DNA of 64,000 nt from Candidatus Peribacteria bacterium (GTDB taxonomy: Bacteria; Patescibacteriota; Gracilibacteria; UBA1369; LOWO2-01-FULL-3). The stretch is from contig CALREX010000003.1 in assembly GCA_943356465.1 (NCBI GenBank), forward strand, positions 110,450-174,449, read 5' to 3'. Below the pieces are notes generated by a model that worked only from the letters and a program-made list of their open reading frames with translations, was not told the origin of the DNA and did not search any database. Position 1 is the first letter of the stretch; each line of letters opens with the position of its first letter. Positions 50,510 through 60,655 of the stretch are shown here, in pieces. The translations under genes and the position numbers were made by a program.

Positions 50510-53140
50510 ATGATCCACAAAATACTAAATGCACTTCTTGGAGACCCGAATGAGAAAGCATTAAAAAAAATAAGACCAATCGTACAGGAAATACTTGCAA
50601 TCGAAGAAAAATATCAAAAAGAAATCACGACACAAGCTCAAGTACAAGCCAAAACAGAAGAATTCAAAAACAGACTAAAAAACGGAGAAACAGTCGATGA
50701 TATTTTGCCTGAAGCATTTGCATTGGTAAAAACCGCGTGTCGCCAACTTGTAGGTAAATCTTGGCCTGTCAGAGGCCGCGACGTGACTTGGGATATGATC
50801 CCATACGACGTCCAAATGATCGGAGGAATAGTACTTCACCAAGGCAATATAGCGGAAATGAAAACGGGTGAAGGAAAAACTCTCGTATGTACAATGCCGA
50901 TTTATTTGAATGCACTTTTGGGACGTGGCGCATATTTGGTTACAGTAAATGACTATTTGGCTCATAGAGATGCGGAATGGATGGGCGGACTTTATAATTA
51001 TTTGGGACTTTCGGTCGGGGTCACTGTCCACGGAATGAGTCACGCAGAGAAAAAAGCCGCATACGAATGCGATATTACCTACGGAACAAACAACGAATTC
51101 GGATTTGATTATCTTCGTGACAACATGGTCACGAACAAAGAGGAAATCACCCAAAGAGATCTATACTATGCGATTGTGGATGAGGTAGATTCGATCTTGA
51201 TTGATGAAGCCAGAACTCCACTCATCATCTCCGCCCCTGCCGAAGAATCCACATCAAAATATCAACAACATTCACGATTAATACAAAATCTCGAGGAAAA
51301 TACAGACTATGTTATTGATGAAAAATTAAAGACCGCAACCCTTACAGAAGCCGGAATCGCAAAAATGGAAGGTCTTCTCGGAGTTGAAAATATTTACACG
51401 GAAGCTGGATTTGAAGAAGTACATCATATTGAACAAGCACTCCGCGCAAAAGCATGCTACAAAAACGACGTTGACTACATGATAAAAGACGGCGAAATTT
51501 TGATCATTGATGAATTTACAGGACGTTTGATGCCGGGACGAAGATACTCTCATGGGCTTCACCAAGCCATAGAAGCAAAAGAAAACGTAGAAATAAAACG
51601 CGAATCGAAGACACTCGCAACAGTTTCATTCCAAAATTACTTCAGACTTTTCGAACGCTTGGGAGGCATGACAGGAACAGCGCTGACAGAAGCCGAGGAG
51701 TTTTATCAAATTTATGGCTTGGATACAATCGTTATCCCATCAAACAGAAAAGTACAAAGAAACGACAAAACAGATGCAATCTACAAGACATTCAAAGGAA
51801 AGATGTTGGCAGCGACAAAGCTTGTAAAAGAGCTTCACGAAAAAGGACAACCGGTCTTAGTCGGTACTGTTTCAGTCGAAAAATCCGAGATATTAAGCAA
51901 ACTTTTCACACTTGAAGGAATTCCTCATACGGTTTTGAATGCGAAAAATCACGAGAAAGAAGCCGAAATCGTATCAAACGCAGGACAAAAAGGCGCGGTC
52001 ACAATCGCCACAAATATGGCAGGACGTGGAACGGATATTAAGCTCGCAGAAGGTGTACAAGACCTCGGTGGACTTTTTGTTTTAGGTACAGAAAGACACG
52101 AGGCCAGACGTATCGACAATCAGTTGCGTGGACGTTCCGGACGTCAGGGAGACCCAGGAGCAAGCCAATTTTTGGTGTCGATGGATGATGATTTGATGAG
52201 ACTTTTTGGCGGAGAAAAAATCAAAGGAATGATGGAACTTTTAAAAGTTCCGGAAGACATGCCGATCGAAAATTCTATAATTTCTCGTTCAATCGAAAGC
52301 GCACAGAAAAAAGTTGAAGGCCACAATTTTGACATCAGAAAGCACCTCGTTGAATACGATGACATCATGAATATCCACAGAAATATCATCTACAAACAAC
52401 GCAGAAATTATCTTTTCAAAGAAGAAATCAAAGAGGACATAGTCCAAATGATAGAAGAGGCTGCGGAAAATATTGTTACAAACAACACATCAAACAGAGA
52501 CACAAAAGACTGGAATAAAAAAGAAATTTTGGAAGCATTAATGGCAATTCATAAAGACGAAAGTGCTCTAACAACAGAGGAAATCGACAAAATAATTTAC
52601 GAGGACGAACTTATCGAAAAAGCAAAATCATATTTACTTCAAGGATATGAAAAACGTGAGAAATCACTGCCGGATCCGAACATACTAAGAGGAATTGAAA
52701 AAGCCGTAATTCTTCGTTCCACAGATACTTTGTGGATGGATCACATCGACACAATGCAACATTTGAGAGAAAGCGTCGCATTCAGCGGCTACGCACAAAA
52801 AGATCCGTTAACAGAATATAAAGCACTTAGCTTCGAGCTTTTCAACGAGCTCATGGCAATGATAAAAGCCAACACATTAAATACACTTTTCAAGATTGAT
52901 CTAGAAAAAGTAGTCCCGCATGAGATGCTAAAACAGGCTGAAGTAAAAAAAATTCAAACAAATGATGCTGAAATCGAAAAACCACTTTCATCTGACACAT
53001 CCTCTGGAAATCCTGTGATTGTAAGTACTTCCGGAAATCCTGTCATAGCAGCAGTAGACAAAGATACAGGCCCAACAATAGGCCGAAACGACCCTTGTAC
53101 ATGCGGTAGCGGCAAGAAATACAAGAAATGTTGTGGATAA
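50510..53140 (+). CDS. secA: Preprotein translocase ATPase SecA
   Basis: SecA drives protein export through SecYEG. The Walker A motif MKTGEGKT is at residues 117-124, the DEAD-type box is VDEVDSILIDEAR, and GTDIKL, TERHEARRIDNQLRGRSGRQGD and WMDHIDTMQHL are the other signatures. The C-terminal zinc tail DPCTCGSGKKYKKCC is intact. At 876 aa it is full length. A possible -10 box TGCTAAAAT lies at 50479-50487. It exports the SLH, GH16 and pilin-like proteins of this window, presumably. Confidence 0.97.
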   Translation: MIHKILNALLGDPNEKALKKIRPIVQEILAIEEKYQKEITTQAQVQAKTEEFKNRLKNGETVDDILPEAFALVKTACRQLVGKSWPVRGRDVTWDMIPYDVQMIGGIVLHQGNIAEMKTGEGKTLVCTMPIYLNALLGRGAYLVTVNDYLAHRDAEWMGGLYNYLGLSVGVTVHGMSHAEKKAAYECDITYGTNNEFGFDYLRDNMVTNKEEITQRDLYYAIVDEVDSILIDEARTPLIISAPAEESTSKYQQHSRLIQNLEENTDYVIDEKLKTATLTEAGIAKMEGLLGVENIYTEAGFEEVHHIEQALRAKACYKNDVDYMIKDGEILIIDEFTGRLMPGRRYSHGLHQAIEAKENVEIKRESKTLATVSFQNYFRLFERLGGMTGTALTEAEEFYQIYGLDTIVIPSNRKVQRNDKTDAIYKTFKGKMLAATKLVKELHEKGQPVLVGTVSVEKSEILSKLFTLEGIPHTVLNAKNHEKEAEIVSNAGQKGAVTIATNMAGRGTDIKLAEGVQDLGGLFVLGTERHEARRIDNQLRGRSGRQGDPGASQFLVSMDDDLMRLFGGEKIKGMMELLKVPEDMPIENSIISRSIESAQKKVEGHNFDIRKHLVEYDDIMNIHRNIIYKQRRNYLFKEEIKEDIVQMIEEAAENIVTNNTSNRDTKDWNKKEILEALMAIHKDESALTTEEIDKIIYEDELIEKAKSYLLQGYEKREKSLPDPNILRGIEKAVILRSTDTLWMDHIDTMQHLRESVAFSGYAQKDPLTEYKALSFELFNELMAMIKANTLNTLFKIDLEKVVPHEMLKQAEVKKIQTNDAEIEKPLSSDTSSGNPVIVSTSGNPVIAAVDKDTGPTIGRNDPCTCGSGKKYKKCCG

Positions 53141-53142
53141 AA

Positions 53143-53988
53143 CTATCTAACCATAAGTTCCATTACTTCATCAACAGTCGGATGACGTAAAACCCTAGAA
53201 ACAGAGGACTCAGAATATTCAAGTATTCCCATTTCAAAAAGTTTCGGCATAGCAAAATTAATCACATCATTCAGCAAAAGCCCTCCTTCTTGAGTTAAAT
53301 CAATAGACTGCAAAATACTCAGCATGGCAATATTTTTCTGAGAATACAAATTTGTAGGATGATATCGAAATGCTCCATGTACGCTAAAAACCATATCAAA
53401 TCTTCTCTTCATGCCACAATGCATTACATCAGCATAAAGCAATCTTAGATTAAGTTTTCGCCTTCTATCCCTAGTTGGCAAGCTAAAACCAACTGATTTT
53501 TCAACATCAATTTCATCCAAGGTAAGCAAATCTCTAAAAGCCAAACCTTGTCCACATCCGGCATCCAAAACATGCAGAGCCCTATGCCCAAAATCAGCGG
53601 ATAATTTAGATACAGTTTCTCTGAATTCATTTTCATCTCTAAAATTCAAACTAGTCATATAGGATCTTCCCCTCTTATCAGGAACAAATAATTTACGATT
53701 ATCCTTAAATATATAATTCAACGATCCATTATATCTATGCCTATGAAATTCTTCAGGAGAAGAATCAGGAGAAAAACTATCACCTGGAACTACACCACAA
53801 CCAACCATTCCAATTTGATCACCATCCTGAGGAATAGAATGATGAGCCAACGACAATGGATATTTCACACCATCAACAAAATTAAAAGCATCATTAAACA
53901 TTTTATGCTGTCCGGGCAAAATTTCAGCTTTCGGATTCGTAGCATACGAACCATCTATAAATTTATCCTGCAGTCTGGATTCACTCAT
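53143..53988 (-). CDS. Class I SAM-dependent methyltransferase-like protein
   Basis: A SAM-binding motif ALHVLDAGCGQGLAFRDLL lies at about residues 135-153, followed by a further acidic strand LRLLYADVMH and FDMVFSVHGAFRYHP where the catalytic loop is expected. The N-terminal 130 residues (including YKHRYNGSLNYIFKDN-like segments) are unrecognised, and the C-terminus is helical. The substrate is unknown. The gene converges on secA with 2 nt between the stops. Confidence 0.72.
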   Translation of the reverse strand: MSESRLQDKFIDGSYATNPKAEILPGQHKMFNDAFNFVDGVKYPLSLAHHSIPQDGDQIGMVGCGVVPGDSFSPDSSPEEFHRHRYNGSLNYIFKDNRKLFVPDKRGRSYMTSLNFRDENEFRETVSKLSADFGHRALHVLDAGCGQGLAFRDLLTLDEIDVEKSVGFSLPTRDRRRKLNLRLLYADVMHCGMKRRFDMVFSVHGAFRYHPTNLYSQKNIAMLSILQSIDLTQEGGLLLNDVINFAMPKLFEMGILEYSESSVSRVLRHPTVDEVMELMVR

Positions 53989-54135
53989 GATTATAAGATC
54001 AAAAAGATATAATTCTAAAAGAATTCAGGAACAATGTCAAGATCCAACAATAAAGCCATGTTATAAATTTGCAATTGAGATCAACTTAAGAAAATGTTAT
54101 CTTTCAATCGGGCAGATTTTTAAACATTGTGAAAA

Positions 54136-57100
54136 ATGGCATATCGGATCGAAGTTGTTACACATGTAAACGACACACGCTCAGAAGTTATGAGAAAAAA
54201 CCTTGTATCAGAAGGTTTTGCCATCGAAACTGCAAAAGTCCTCGAAGTCTACACAGTAAACAAAAATTTCAATTCAGACGAAATAAAACGCATCGCAGAA
54301 ATTTTATCAAATCCAATTTCTCAGAAGTTCAAGATAAGAGACAATAGTTCTAAAAATGATGTAGTACAAGGAAACAAGGAGCTTCTGCACGAGCCGTACG
54401 ACACAGTACGGCGAGAAGGAAGCTACGAAGTTGACGAAGTAATACGCATTTTTAAAACTATTGACTTTGATTTTGCGCTTGAAATCGGCTTTTTACCGGG
54501 GGTGACGGACAACATAGCCACCACCGCAAAAGAAAGTATTGAAGGACTTACAAAACAAAAATTCATCGAAGAAGAAAGCGTTCACTCTTCTACATTGATA
54601 TTTTTGAAAGGAAAAATCACAGAAGAAGATACAAAAAAAATCGGAAATATTCTCGCAAATAAACTCATTCAAAGAATTTCTATAAAAGACAAAACTTCAT
54701 TTGAGAAAGACAATGGAATGGATTTAATAATTCCACGCGTTCACCTTTCATCAGAGGTCAAAATCACAAAAGTAGACCTAAATATTTCAGAAGAAGAACT
54801 ATTAAAACTTGGAAAAGAAGGAATTTTAAATAATGACGGAACACGCCGCGGACCGCTTGCTCTTGAGAAAGATTACCTCTATGCGATCAAAGAATATTTT
54901 GCAAAAGAAGGTCGTTCCCCTACTGACATAGAACTAGAATCACTTGCACAAACTTGGTCTGAGCACTGCAAACATACAATCTTCGCCGCAGAAATTGACA
55001 ACATAAAAGATGGCTTATACAAAGGCTATATCAAAAAAGCGACAATCGACATTCGCAACAAAAAAGGCAAAGACGATTTTTGTGTTTCAGTTTTTTCAGA
55101 CAATTCAGGAGCAATAATTTTCGATGAAAATTATTTAATCACAGACAAAGCCGAAACTCACAACAGCCCATCAGCACTTGATCCATTTGGCGGAGCAATC
55201 ACTGGAATTGTAGGAGTAAACAGAGACACTATCGGCTTCGGGAAAGGCGCAAAACCAATTATAAACAAATACGGATTTTGCGTAGGACTTACCTCTGACG
55301 AAGAACCAATCTATCGAGACAAAGATTTAAAAGAAGCTTCACTAACTCCAAAAAGAATTTTTGAAGGAGTTGTCTCAGGAGTAAACGCAGGAGGCAACCA
55401 AAGCGGAATCCCCACACCTCAAGGATTTACATATTTTCACAAAGACTACAAAGGCAAACCATTAATTTTTGTAGGAACAGTCGGACTGATTCCAAAGACC
55501 ATAAACGGCAAACCTTCACACGAAAAAGGCGCTCACAAAAATGACAAAATCGTTGTCATAGGAGGACGCACGGGACAAGACGGGATTCACGGAGCAACAT
55601 TTTCTTCAGAAACACTATCGGCAGGAAGTCCTGCTACAGCAGTGCAAATCGGTGATCCGATTACCCAGAAAAAATTCTCAGATGCAATAATCAAAGAAGC
55701 AAGAGGCATGGATTTATACAATTCAATCACAGACGACGGAGCGGGAGGGCTTTCCTCTTCAGTAGCAGAAATGGCCAAGGAATGCGGTGGATGCGAAGTC
55801 GATTTAGACAAAGTTCCATTAAAATATCCAAATTTAGAACCATGGAAAATCTGGATTAGTGAATCACAAGAAAGGATGACACTAGCAATTTCTGAAGAAA
55901 AAGTGGAAAAATTTATAGATTTGATGAAACGCCGCGGAGTTGAGGCAACAATTATTGGTACATTCACGGACAGCGGAAGATGCGTCATAAAATACAAGCA
56001 AGAAAAAATAATGGATATAAGTATGGATTTTCTACACAACGGACTTCCAAAAAAGACATTACACACAACTTACACAAAGACTGAACGCAAAGAAAAAGCA
56101 ATACCAGAGCCAAAAAATCTTACAGATACACTACTTGAATTACTAAAAAATCCAAACATAACAAGCACTGAATTTATACCAAGACAATACGATCATTCTG
56201 TACAAGGAGGCGCAGTTTTAGGGCCATTACATGGCAAAGGGAGAGTTATATCTCCTGCTTCAGTCACAAAACCATTGATCGAAACAAGAAAAGGAGTGGT
56301 ATGTTCACAAGGACTTTATCCAAAATATTCTGAAATCGATACTTATGACATGGCCGCATGCTCTATCGACACAGCAGTACGAAATTCTATCGCCATCGGA
56401 GGAAAACTTTCACACATGGCATTAATGGATAATTTCTGCTGGTGCAGTTCAAACGAATCAGAAAGACTTGGCCAACTAAAAGCAGCGGCAAAAGCTTGTT
56501 ATGATTACGCTGTAGAATACGGAACGCCTTATATCTCAGGAAAAGACTCAATGTTCAACGACTTCAATGGATTTGATAAGAATGGAAACGCAATAAAAAT
56601 TTCCTCCCCACCAACACTTTTGATTTCATCATTAAGCGTGATGGATGATGTCACAAAAGCAGTTTCATTAGACACAAAATTCGCAGGAGATTTGGTTTAC
56701 GTACTTGGAGAAACAAAAGATGAACTCGCAGGAAGTGAATATTTTCCAGAAGGTAAAAATGTTCCAAAAGTGGAGGCAAAGTCTGCAAAAAAACTTTACG
56801 AAAAAGTTGAAGAAGCAATTTTGAAAAACATGATTGCCTCTGCCCTAAGCCCTTCACACGGAGGACTCGCGGCAACATTTGCAAAGAAAGCTATCGCAGG
56901 ACAACTCGGAATGGAAATAGATTTAAACAAAATTCCACGCGAAAAAAATCTAAATAGAAATGATTTTATTTTATTTTCAGAAACAGCATCAAGATTTGTA
57001 GTGACGATAGACCCGAATAAAAAAGGAGAATTCGAAAAACTTTTCGAAGATGAAACTTTTGCATGTGTAGGCCAAATCCTCGACTCCAACAAATTCACAA

Positions 57101-57186
57101 TCAAAGGAATAAATGGAGAAACAATTGTAGATACAAATGTAAAAGATTTAGAAGAAGCATACAAATCAACTTTTAAAAATTACTAA
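54136..57186 (+). CDS. purL: Phosphoribosylformylglycinamidine synthase PurL (long, PurS-fused)
   Basis: PurL converts FGAR plus glutamine-derived ammonia and ATP to FGAM in purine synthesis. Two PurS-like N-terminal segments (residues 1-70 and 108-195, the latter with EIGFLPGVTDNIATT) precede the linker with LAQTWSEHCKHTIF and the two AIRS-like ATP domains (ETHNSPSALDPFGGA, GRTGQDGIHGATFSS, and the second half from about residue 690). At 1016 aa it lacks the glutaminase domain, supplied by purQ. A palindromic element is inserted in frame and encodes residues about 80-107. A TGTTATAAA box lies at 54059-54067. Confidence 0.93.
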   Translation: MAYRIEVVTHVNDTRSEVMRKNLVSEGFAIETAKVLEVYTVNKNFNSDEIKRIAEILSNPISQKFKIRDNSSKNDVVQGNKELLHEPYDTVRREGSYEVDEVIRIFKTIDFDFALEIGFLPGVTDNIATTAKESIEGLTKQKFIEEESVHSSTLIFLKGKITEEDTKKIGNILANKLIQRISIKDKTSFEKDNGMDLIIPRVHLSSEVKITKVDLNISEEELLKLGKEGILNNDGTRRGPLALEKDYLYAIKEYFAKEGRSPTDIELESLAQTWSEHCKHTIFAAEIDNIKDGLYKGYIKKATIDIRNKKGKDDFCVSVFSDNSGAIIFDENYLITDKAETHNSPSALDPFGGAITGIVGVNRDTIGFGKGAKPIINKYGFCVGLTSDEEPIYRDKDLKEASLTPKRIFEGVVSGVNAGGNQSGIPTPQGFTYFHKDYKGKPLIFVGTVGLIPKTINGKPSHEKGAHKNDKIVVIGGRTGQDGIHGATFSSETLSAGSPATAVQIGDPITQKKFSDAIIKEARGMDLYNSITDDGAGGLSSSVAEMAKECGGCEVDLDKVPLKYPNLEPWKIWISESQERMTLAISEEKVEKFIDLMKRRGVEATIIGTFTDSGRCVIKYKQEKIMDISMDFLHNGLPKKTLHTTYTKTERKEKAIPEPKNLTDTLLELLKNPNITSTEFIPRQYDHSVQGGAVLGPLHGKGRVISPASVTKPLIETRKGVVCSQGLYPKYSEIDTYDMAACSIDTAVRNSIAIGGKLSHMALMDNFCWCSSNESERLGQLKAAAKACYDYAVEYGTPYISGKDSMFNDFNGFDKNGNAIKISSPPTLLISSLSVMDDVTKAVSLDTKFAGDLVYVLGETKDELAGSEYFPEGKNVPKVEAKSAKKLYEKVEEAILKNMIASALSPSHGGLAATFAKKAIAGQLGMEIDLNKIPREKNLNRNDFILFSETASRFVVTIDPNKKGEFEKLFEDETFACVGQILDSNKFTIKGINGETIVDTNVKDLEEAYKSTFKNY
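54373..54453. repeat. Palindromic element, copy B (in frame inside purL)
   Basis: Second copy of the element at 47729-47810. Outer stem GCTTCT (54381-54386) with GGAAGC (54418-54423); inner stem GCCGTAC (54393-54399) with GTACGGC (54406-54412). Relative to copy A the outer stem shows a compensatory change (T-A to C-G) while the loop has changed completely. It is translated as residues about 80-107 of PurL (ELLHEPYDTVRREGSYEVDE and following), between the first and second PurS-like segment. The polar peptide would form an exposed loop. Confidence 0.8.
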
Positions 57187-57992
57187 TGAAACCTAAAGCG
57201 ATCATAATCACAGGTTACGGAATAAATTGCGAAGAAGAAACTTCCAAAGCTTTCGAGCTTTCAGGCGGCGAAACAACAATCGTTCACATAAACGACCTGA
57301 TCGAAAATCCAAAGATGCTAAACGACTATCAAATAATGGCTTTCCCCGGAGGTTTTTCATACGGCGACGACACTGGCTCAGGAAATGCACTAGCAAACAA
57401 AATAAAAAATAATATAGAAAAAGAAATTTTGGAGTTCGCAAAACAAGACAAATTAATCATCGGAATTTGTAACGGTTTTCAAATTTTAACAAACCTTGGA
57501 CTCGTTCCTGCAAAAGAAAATAAATACGGCGAGCGACAAGCAGTACTCATGCACAATACACACGCACGTTACGAATGTCGCTGGGTTAAGCTAAAAAACA
57601 CATCACAAAAATGCATATGGACTCGCAACATCGAAACACTGAATTGTCCTATCGCACATGGAGAAGGAAATTTCTATGCAGAAAAAGAAGTGATAGATAG
57701 CCTGATAAAAAACGATCAAATCGCATTCAAATATGTCAAAGATGACAACTCACCGGCAAACCTGCAGTTTCCATTTAATCCAAATGGCGCAATGCTGGAT
57801 ATCGCAGGAATATGCGACGAAAGTGGTCGTATTTTTGGACTTATGCCACATCCTGAAAGATTTAATTCATTCACCAATCAAGATGGTTGGACTTATGCAA
57901 AAGAAAAACTTTTACGCGAAGGAAAAGAAATTCCGACACTAGGTCAAGGTTTGCAAGTATTCAAAAACGCGATAGAATACTTTACGAAATAG
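57186..57992 (+). CDS. purQ: FGAM synthase glutaminase subunit PurQ
   Basis: PurQ releases ammonia from glutamine for PurL. It is a class I glutamine amidotransferase with nucleophile Cys95 in IIGICNGFQI and the His/Glu pair in GLMPHPERF near residue 222. GGFSYGDD (about 55-62) is the PurQ-specific motif. At 268 aa it is somewhat longer than the usual 225-230. It overlaps the purL stop by one base (TAATG), so both are coupled. Confidence 0.96.
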   Translation: MKPKAIIITGYGINCEEETSKAFELSGGETTIVHINDLIENPKMLNDYQIMAFPGGFSYGDDTGSGNALANKIKNNIEKEILEFAKQDKLIIGICNGFQILTNLGLVPAKENKYGERQAVLMHNTHARYECRWVKLKNTSQKCIWTRNIETLNCPIAHGEGNFYAEKEVIDSLIKNDQIAFKYVKDDNSPANLQFPFNPNGAMLDIAGICDESGRIFGLMPHPERFNSFTNQDGWTYAKEKLLREGKEIPTLGQGLQVFKNAIEYFTK

Positions 57993-58008
57993 CACCTCAA
58001 AATTTCAA

Positions 58009-58302
58009 ATGAAAATTGTTATCACAACAGATCAAGGTAGATCGACGAGCATACTTTCAAAAATTTCAATGTTCTTTTTTGGCGCATTCTTTACAGCAAT
58101 AATCTGGTCAATATTTTCAAAATTTTTGGGACAATATGGAATAATAATCGGTCTAATATTCATTATCGCACTAATTATTTTCGGCCTCAAAAAAACACAA
58201 AGAAACACATATCCCAGAACAATTGTATACGGCATACTGACAACAACAACCTTCGCCTCAGTCATAATTTTAGGCTTCTTGCTATTAATAAAAACAGCTT
58301 AG
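58009..58302 (+). CDS. Hypothetical membrane protein, 97 aa
   Basis: Three hydrophobic segments (about residues 20-38, 42-58, 72-93) separated by short polar loops; the N-terminus MKIVITTDQG is polar and cytoplasmic in style. No family is recognised. It follows purQ by 16 nt and its stop overlaps the ftsK stop on the other strand by 4 nt. Confidence 0.6.
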   Translation: MKIVITTDQGRSTSILSKISMFFFGAFFTAIIWSIFSKFLGQYGIIIGLIFIIALIIFGLKKTQRNTYPRTIVYGILTTTTFASVIILGFLLLIKTA

Positions 58303-60527
58303 ATCTCTTCCTCACTCATAATTCTTCTAGGCTTAGCGCCATCTGCAGGCCCGACAACTCCATTTTCTTCAAGTAAATCCAGAAGCCTTGCAGCCCTTGC
58401 ATATCCAACTTTAAGTCTGCGTTGCAACAAAGAGGCAGAAGCTTTTCTTGTCTCCATTACAACAGTATATGCCTCATTATAGAGCTTATCACCATCCATT
58501 CCCTCCTCAGAATCAGGCACTCCCAAAACTCTTTGTTTAGCCGTTTCAATCGAAGTAATTTCATTATTATATTCAGGTGCAACAGTAAGTTTTACCCTGT
58601 TTGCAACTCTCTCTATTTCCTCTGTCGAAACATAAATTCCCTGTACACGCAGGGGTTTATTTCGTCCTACAGGCAGATAAAGCATATCTCCTTTTCCGAC
58701 CAAATCCTCAGCACCAACACCATCCAAAATAGTTCTTGAATCAATAGAACTCGAAACAGCAAATGCAATTCTTGCAGGAATATTTGCCTTAATAAGACCT
58801 GTAATAACATCCACAGACGGTCTTTGAGTTGCAATAATCAAATGAATTCCGACAGCTCTCGCCATCTGAGCAATACGGCATATAGAAGCCTCAACCTCCT
58901 TTCCTGCAGTCATCATCAAATCCGCCAACTCATCAATAACAACAACAATTTTTGGCATTTTTCTAACACCATCTAATTCGTTAAATTCAGAAATATTTCT
59001 TACTCTTTTAGTCGAAAGCTCATGATATCTTCTTGTCATTTCTCCAACAACCCATCTCAAAGAAACCGCAGCCTTCTCAGGATCTTGAATCACAGGAGTA
59101 AGCAGATGCGGAATATTATTATATGAAGAAAGCTCAACCCTTTTCGGATCAATCATGATAAGTCTCAAATCTTCGGGAGAATTTTGATAAAGCAAAGATA
59201 CCAAAAACGTGTTCATACAAACAGATTTTCCACTTCCAGTGGCTCCTGCAATAAGTAAATGCGGCATCGCATCCAAACTTGCAACAACAGGTTTTCCGGC
59301 AACATCACGTCCAAGAGGAAGCGTAAGTTTCGAAGTTGAAAGTCCAAATTCGGAACTTTCAAGTATTTCACGCAAATAAACAGTCGCTCTATAAGCATTC
59401 GGAACCTCAATTCCAACCAAAGATTTTCCTGGAATCGGAGCCTCTATACGAATCCTTTCTGCCGCTAAAGCAAGCGCTATATCATTTTTTAACGCAGTAA
59501 TTCTGGAAAGCTTCACAGAATCATTTGGCTTAAGAGTATATTGAACAACTGTCGGCCCAACATTAACTTCATGCATTCCAACTTCAATTCCAAATTGAGA
59601 AAGTTTCTTTCGTATTTTCTCCGCACTTTCTTTCAAAAATTTCTCATCCACGACTACATTACTATCTCCATTTAAAAGCAAATCAAGGGACGGAAATTCC
59701 CATTCGATTTCTTCATGTTCCGTTTTTACAGCTTTATCAAGAGCTGCAGCGGTTTCGTCACCCCTATTTATAGCAAGATCAGGCTTTGATTCATCCTCAT
59801 CGGATTCTTCATTTTTATCATTTTCAATTTCATCATCTTTTTCCTCATTTCTTGAAGAACTTATTTTTGACTTATGTATGAAAATTTCAGGCTCTGCAAT
59901 ATCCTCCTCTTCATATTCATCATCATCATTTTCAAACATTCCACGCTTTTTAAGTTTTCCATGTTCACGAGTAGTCTGTATTTTGATTTGAGGAATAGCA
60001 AAACGCACAAGTTCAATAATAGAAAGCTCAAAAACAAGCATCAGTGAAACCAAAAACCCTGTAATAAAAATAATAGTAGCTCCTACTCTTCCAACATTCA
60101 AAACCTGCAAAAACAAAAAATTCGTAACAAATCCGACATATCCACCATACTTCCCAACAGAAGCATAATCATAAATATGATCAGTCGGTACAGAAAGATG
60201 TATGAGACTAAGCCCAAAAGTCATAAATAAAATAATTCCAAAAACTCTTGAAGCTCCAAATTCAATATTCCTGGATAAAAACATCATCGCCGAAACAAGA
60301 ATAAAAAGCACAGGAATAATATAAATTCCCCAACCAAGAATAGGACTCAAAAATCCAACCCAAAGATCACCGACAGGTCCAAAAGATCCCTTAATACTGA
60401 GAATAGTAAGCACTCCAATAGACAACAAAATCGTAGCCCAAATTTCTCTGGCAATTGTCGGATCGACCTTTATATTTACAGTTGCACGTTTCCTTCGTAC
60501 CGTCCTTCTAAGCCTTCTTCTTGCCAT
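58299..60527 (-). CDS. ftsK: DNA translocase FtsK/SpoIIIE
   Basis: FtsK pumps DNA during chromosome segregation and division. Four N-terminal membrane helices (about residues 30-165) are followed by an acidic linker rich in Glu/Asp (about 195-260) and the RecA-like motor: the Walker A motif GATGSGKS near residue 428, IDPKRVEL, VVVIDELADLMMTAGKEVE and ATQRPSVDVITGLIKANIP. A C-terminal gamma (winged-helix) domain with SASLLQRRLKVGYARAARLL is present. At 742 aa it is the compact form. Confidence 0.96.
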   Translation of the reverse strand: MARRRLRRTVRRKRATVNIKVDPTIAREIWATILLSIGVLTILSIKGSFGPVGDLWVGFLSPILGWGIYIIPVLFILVSAMMFLSRNIEFGASRVFGIILFMTFGLSLIHLSVPTDHIYDYASVGKYGGYVGFVTNFLFLQVLNVGRVGATIIFITGFLVSLMLVFELSIIELVRFAIPQIKIQTTREHGKLKKRGMFENDDDEYEEEDIAEPEIFIHKSKISSSRNEEKDDEIENDKNEESDEDESKPDLAINRGDETAAALDKAVKTEHEEIEWEFPSLDLLLNGDSNVVVDEKFLKESAEKIRKKLSQFGIEVGMHEVNVGPTVVQYTLKPNDSVKLSRITALKNDIALALAAERIRIEAPIPGKSLVGIEVPNAYRATVYLREILESSEFGLSTSKLTLPLGRDVAGKPVVASLDAMPHLLIAGATGSGKSVCMNTFLVSLLYQNSPEDLRLIMIDPKRVELSSYNNIPHLLTPVIQDPEKAAVSLRWVVGEMTRRYHELSTKRVRNISEFNELDGVRKMPKIVVVIDELADLMMTAGKEVEASICRIAQMARAVGIHLIIATQRPSVDVITGLIKANIPARIAFAVSSSIDSRTILDGVGAEDLVGKGDMLYLPVGRNKPLRVQGIYVSTEEIERVANRVKLTVAPEYNNEITSIETAKQRVLGVPDSEEGMDGDKLYNEAYTVVMETRKASASLLQRRLKVGYARAARLLDLLEENGVVGPADGAKPRRIMSEEEI

Positions 60528-60655
60528 ATAAAGATTTAACTTTAATAAAAACCACTCATTTCAAGCCCCCTTATTGTACAATACACAGCCTCTTTTTTCC
60601 AGAGGAAAAACCATGTATAATCCAATCAAAATTTATTAAAATCTTAATAATACAC

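Noticed and set aside
57525-57540. TACGGCGAGC in purQ resembling part of the palindromic element
   Set aside because: Only about 10 bases match, there is no partner stem, and the bases encode the ordinary PurQ sequence Tyr-Gly-Glu-Arg. It is chance similarity.
60521-60655. 45-codon N-terminal extension of gltX
   Set aside because: It does not resemble any synthetase sequence, overlaps the ftsK start region and contains a probable -10 box; the family N-terminus begins at 60656.
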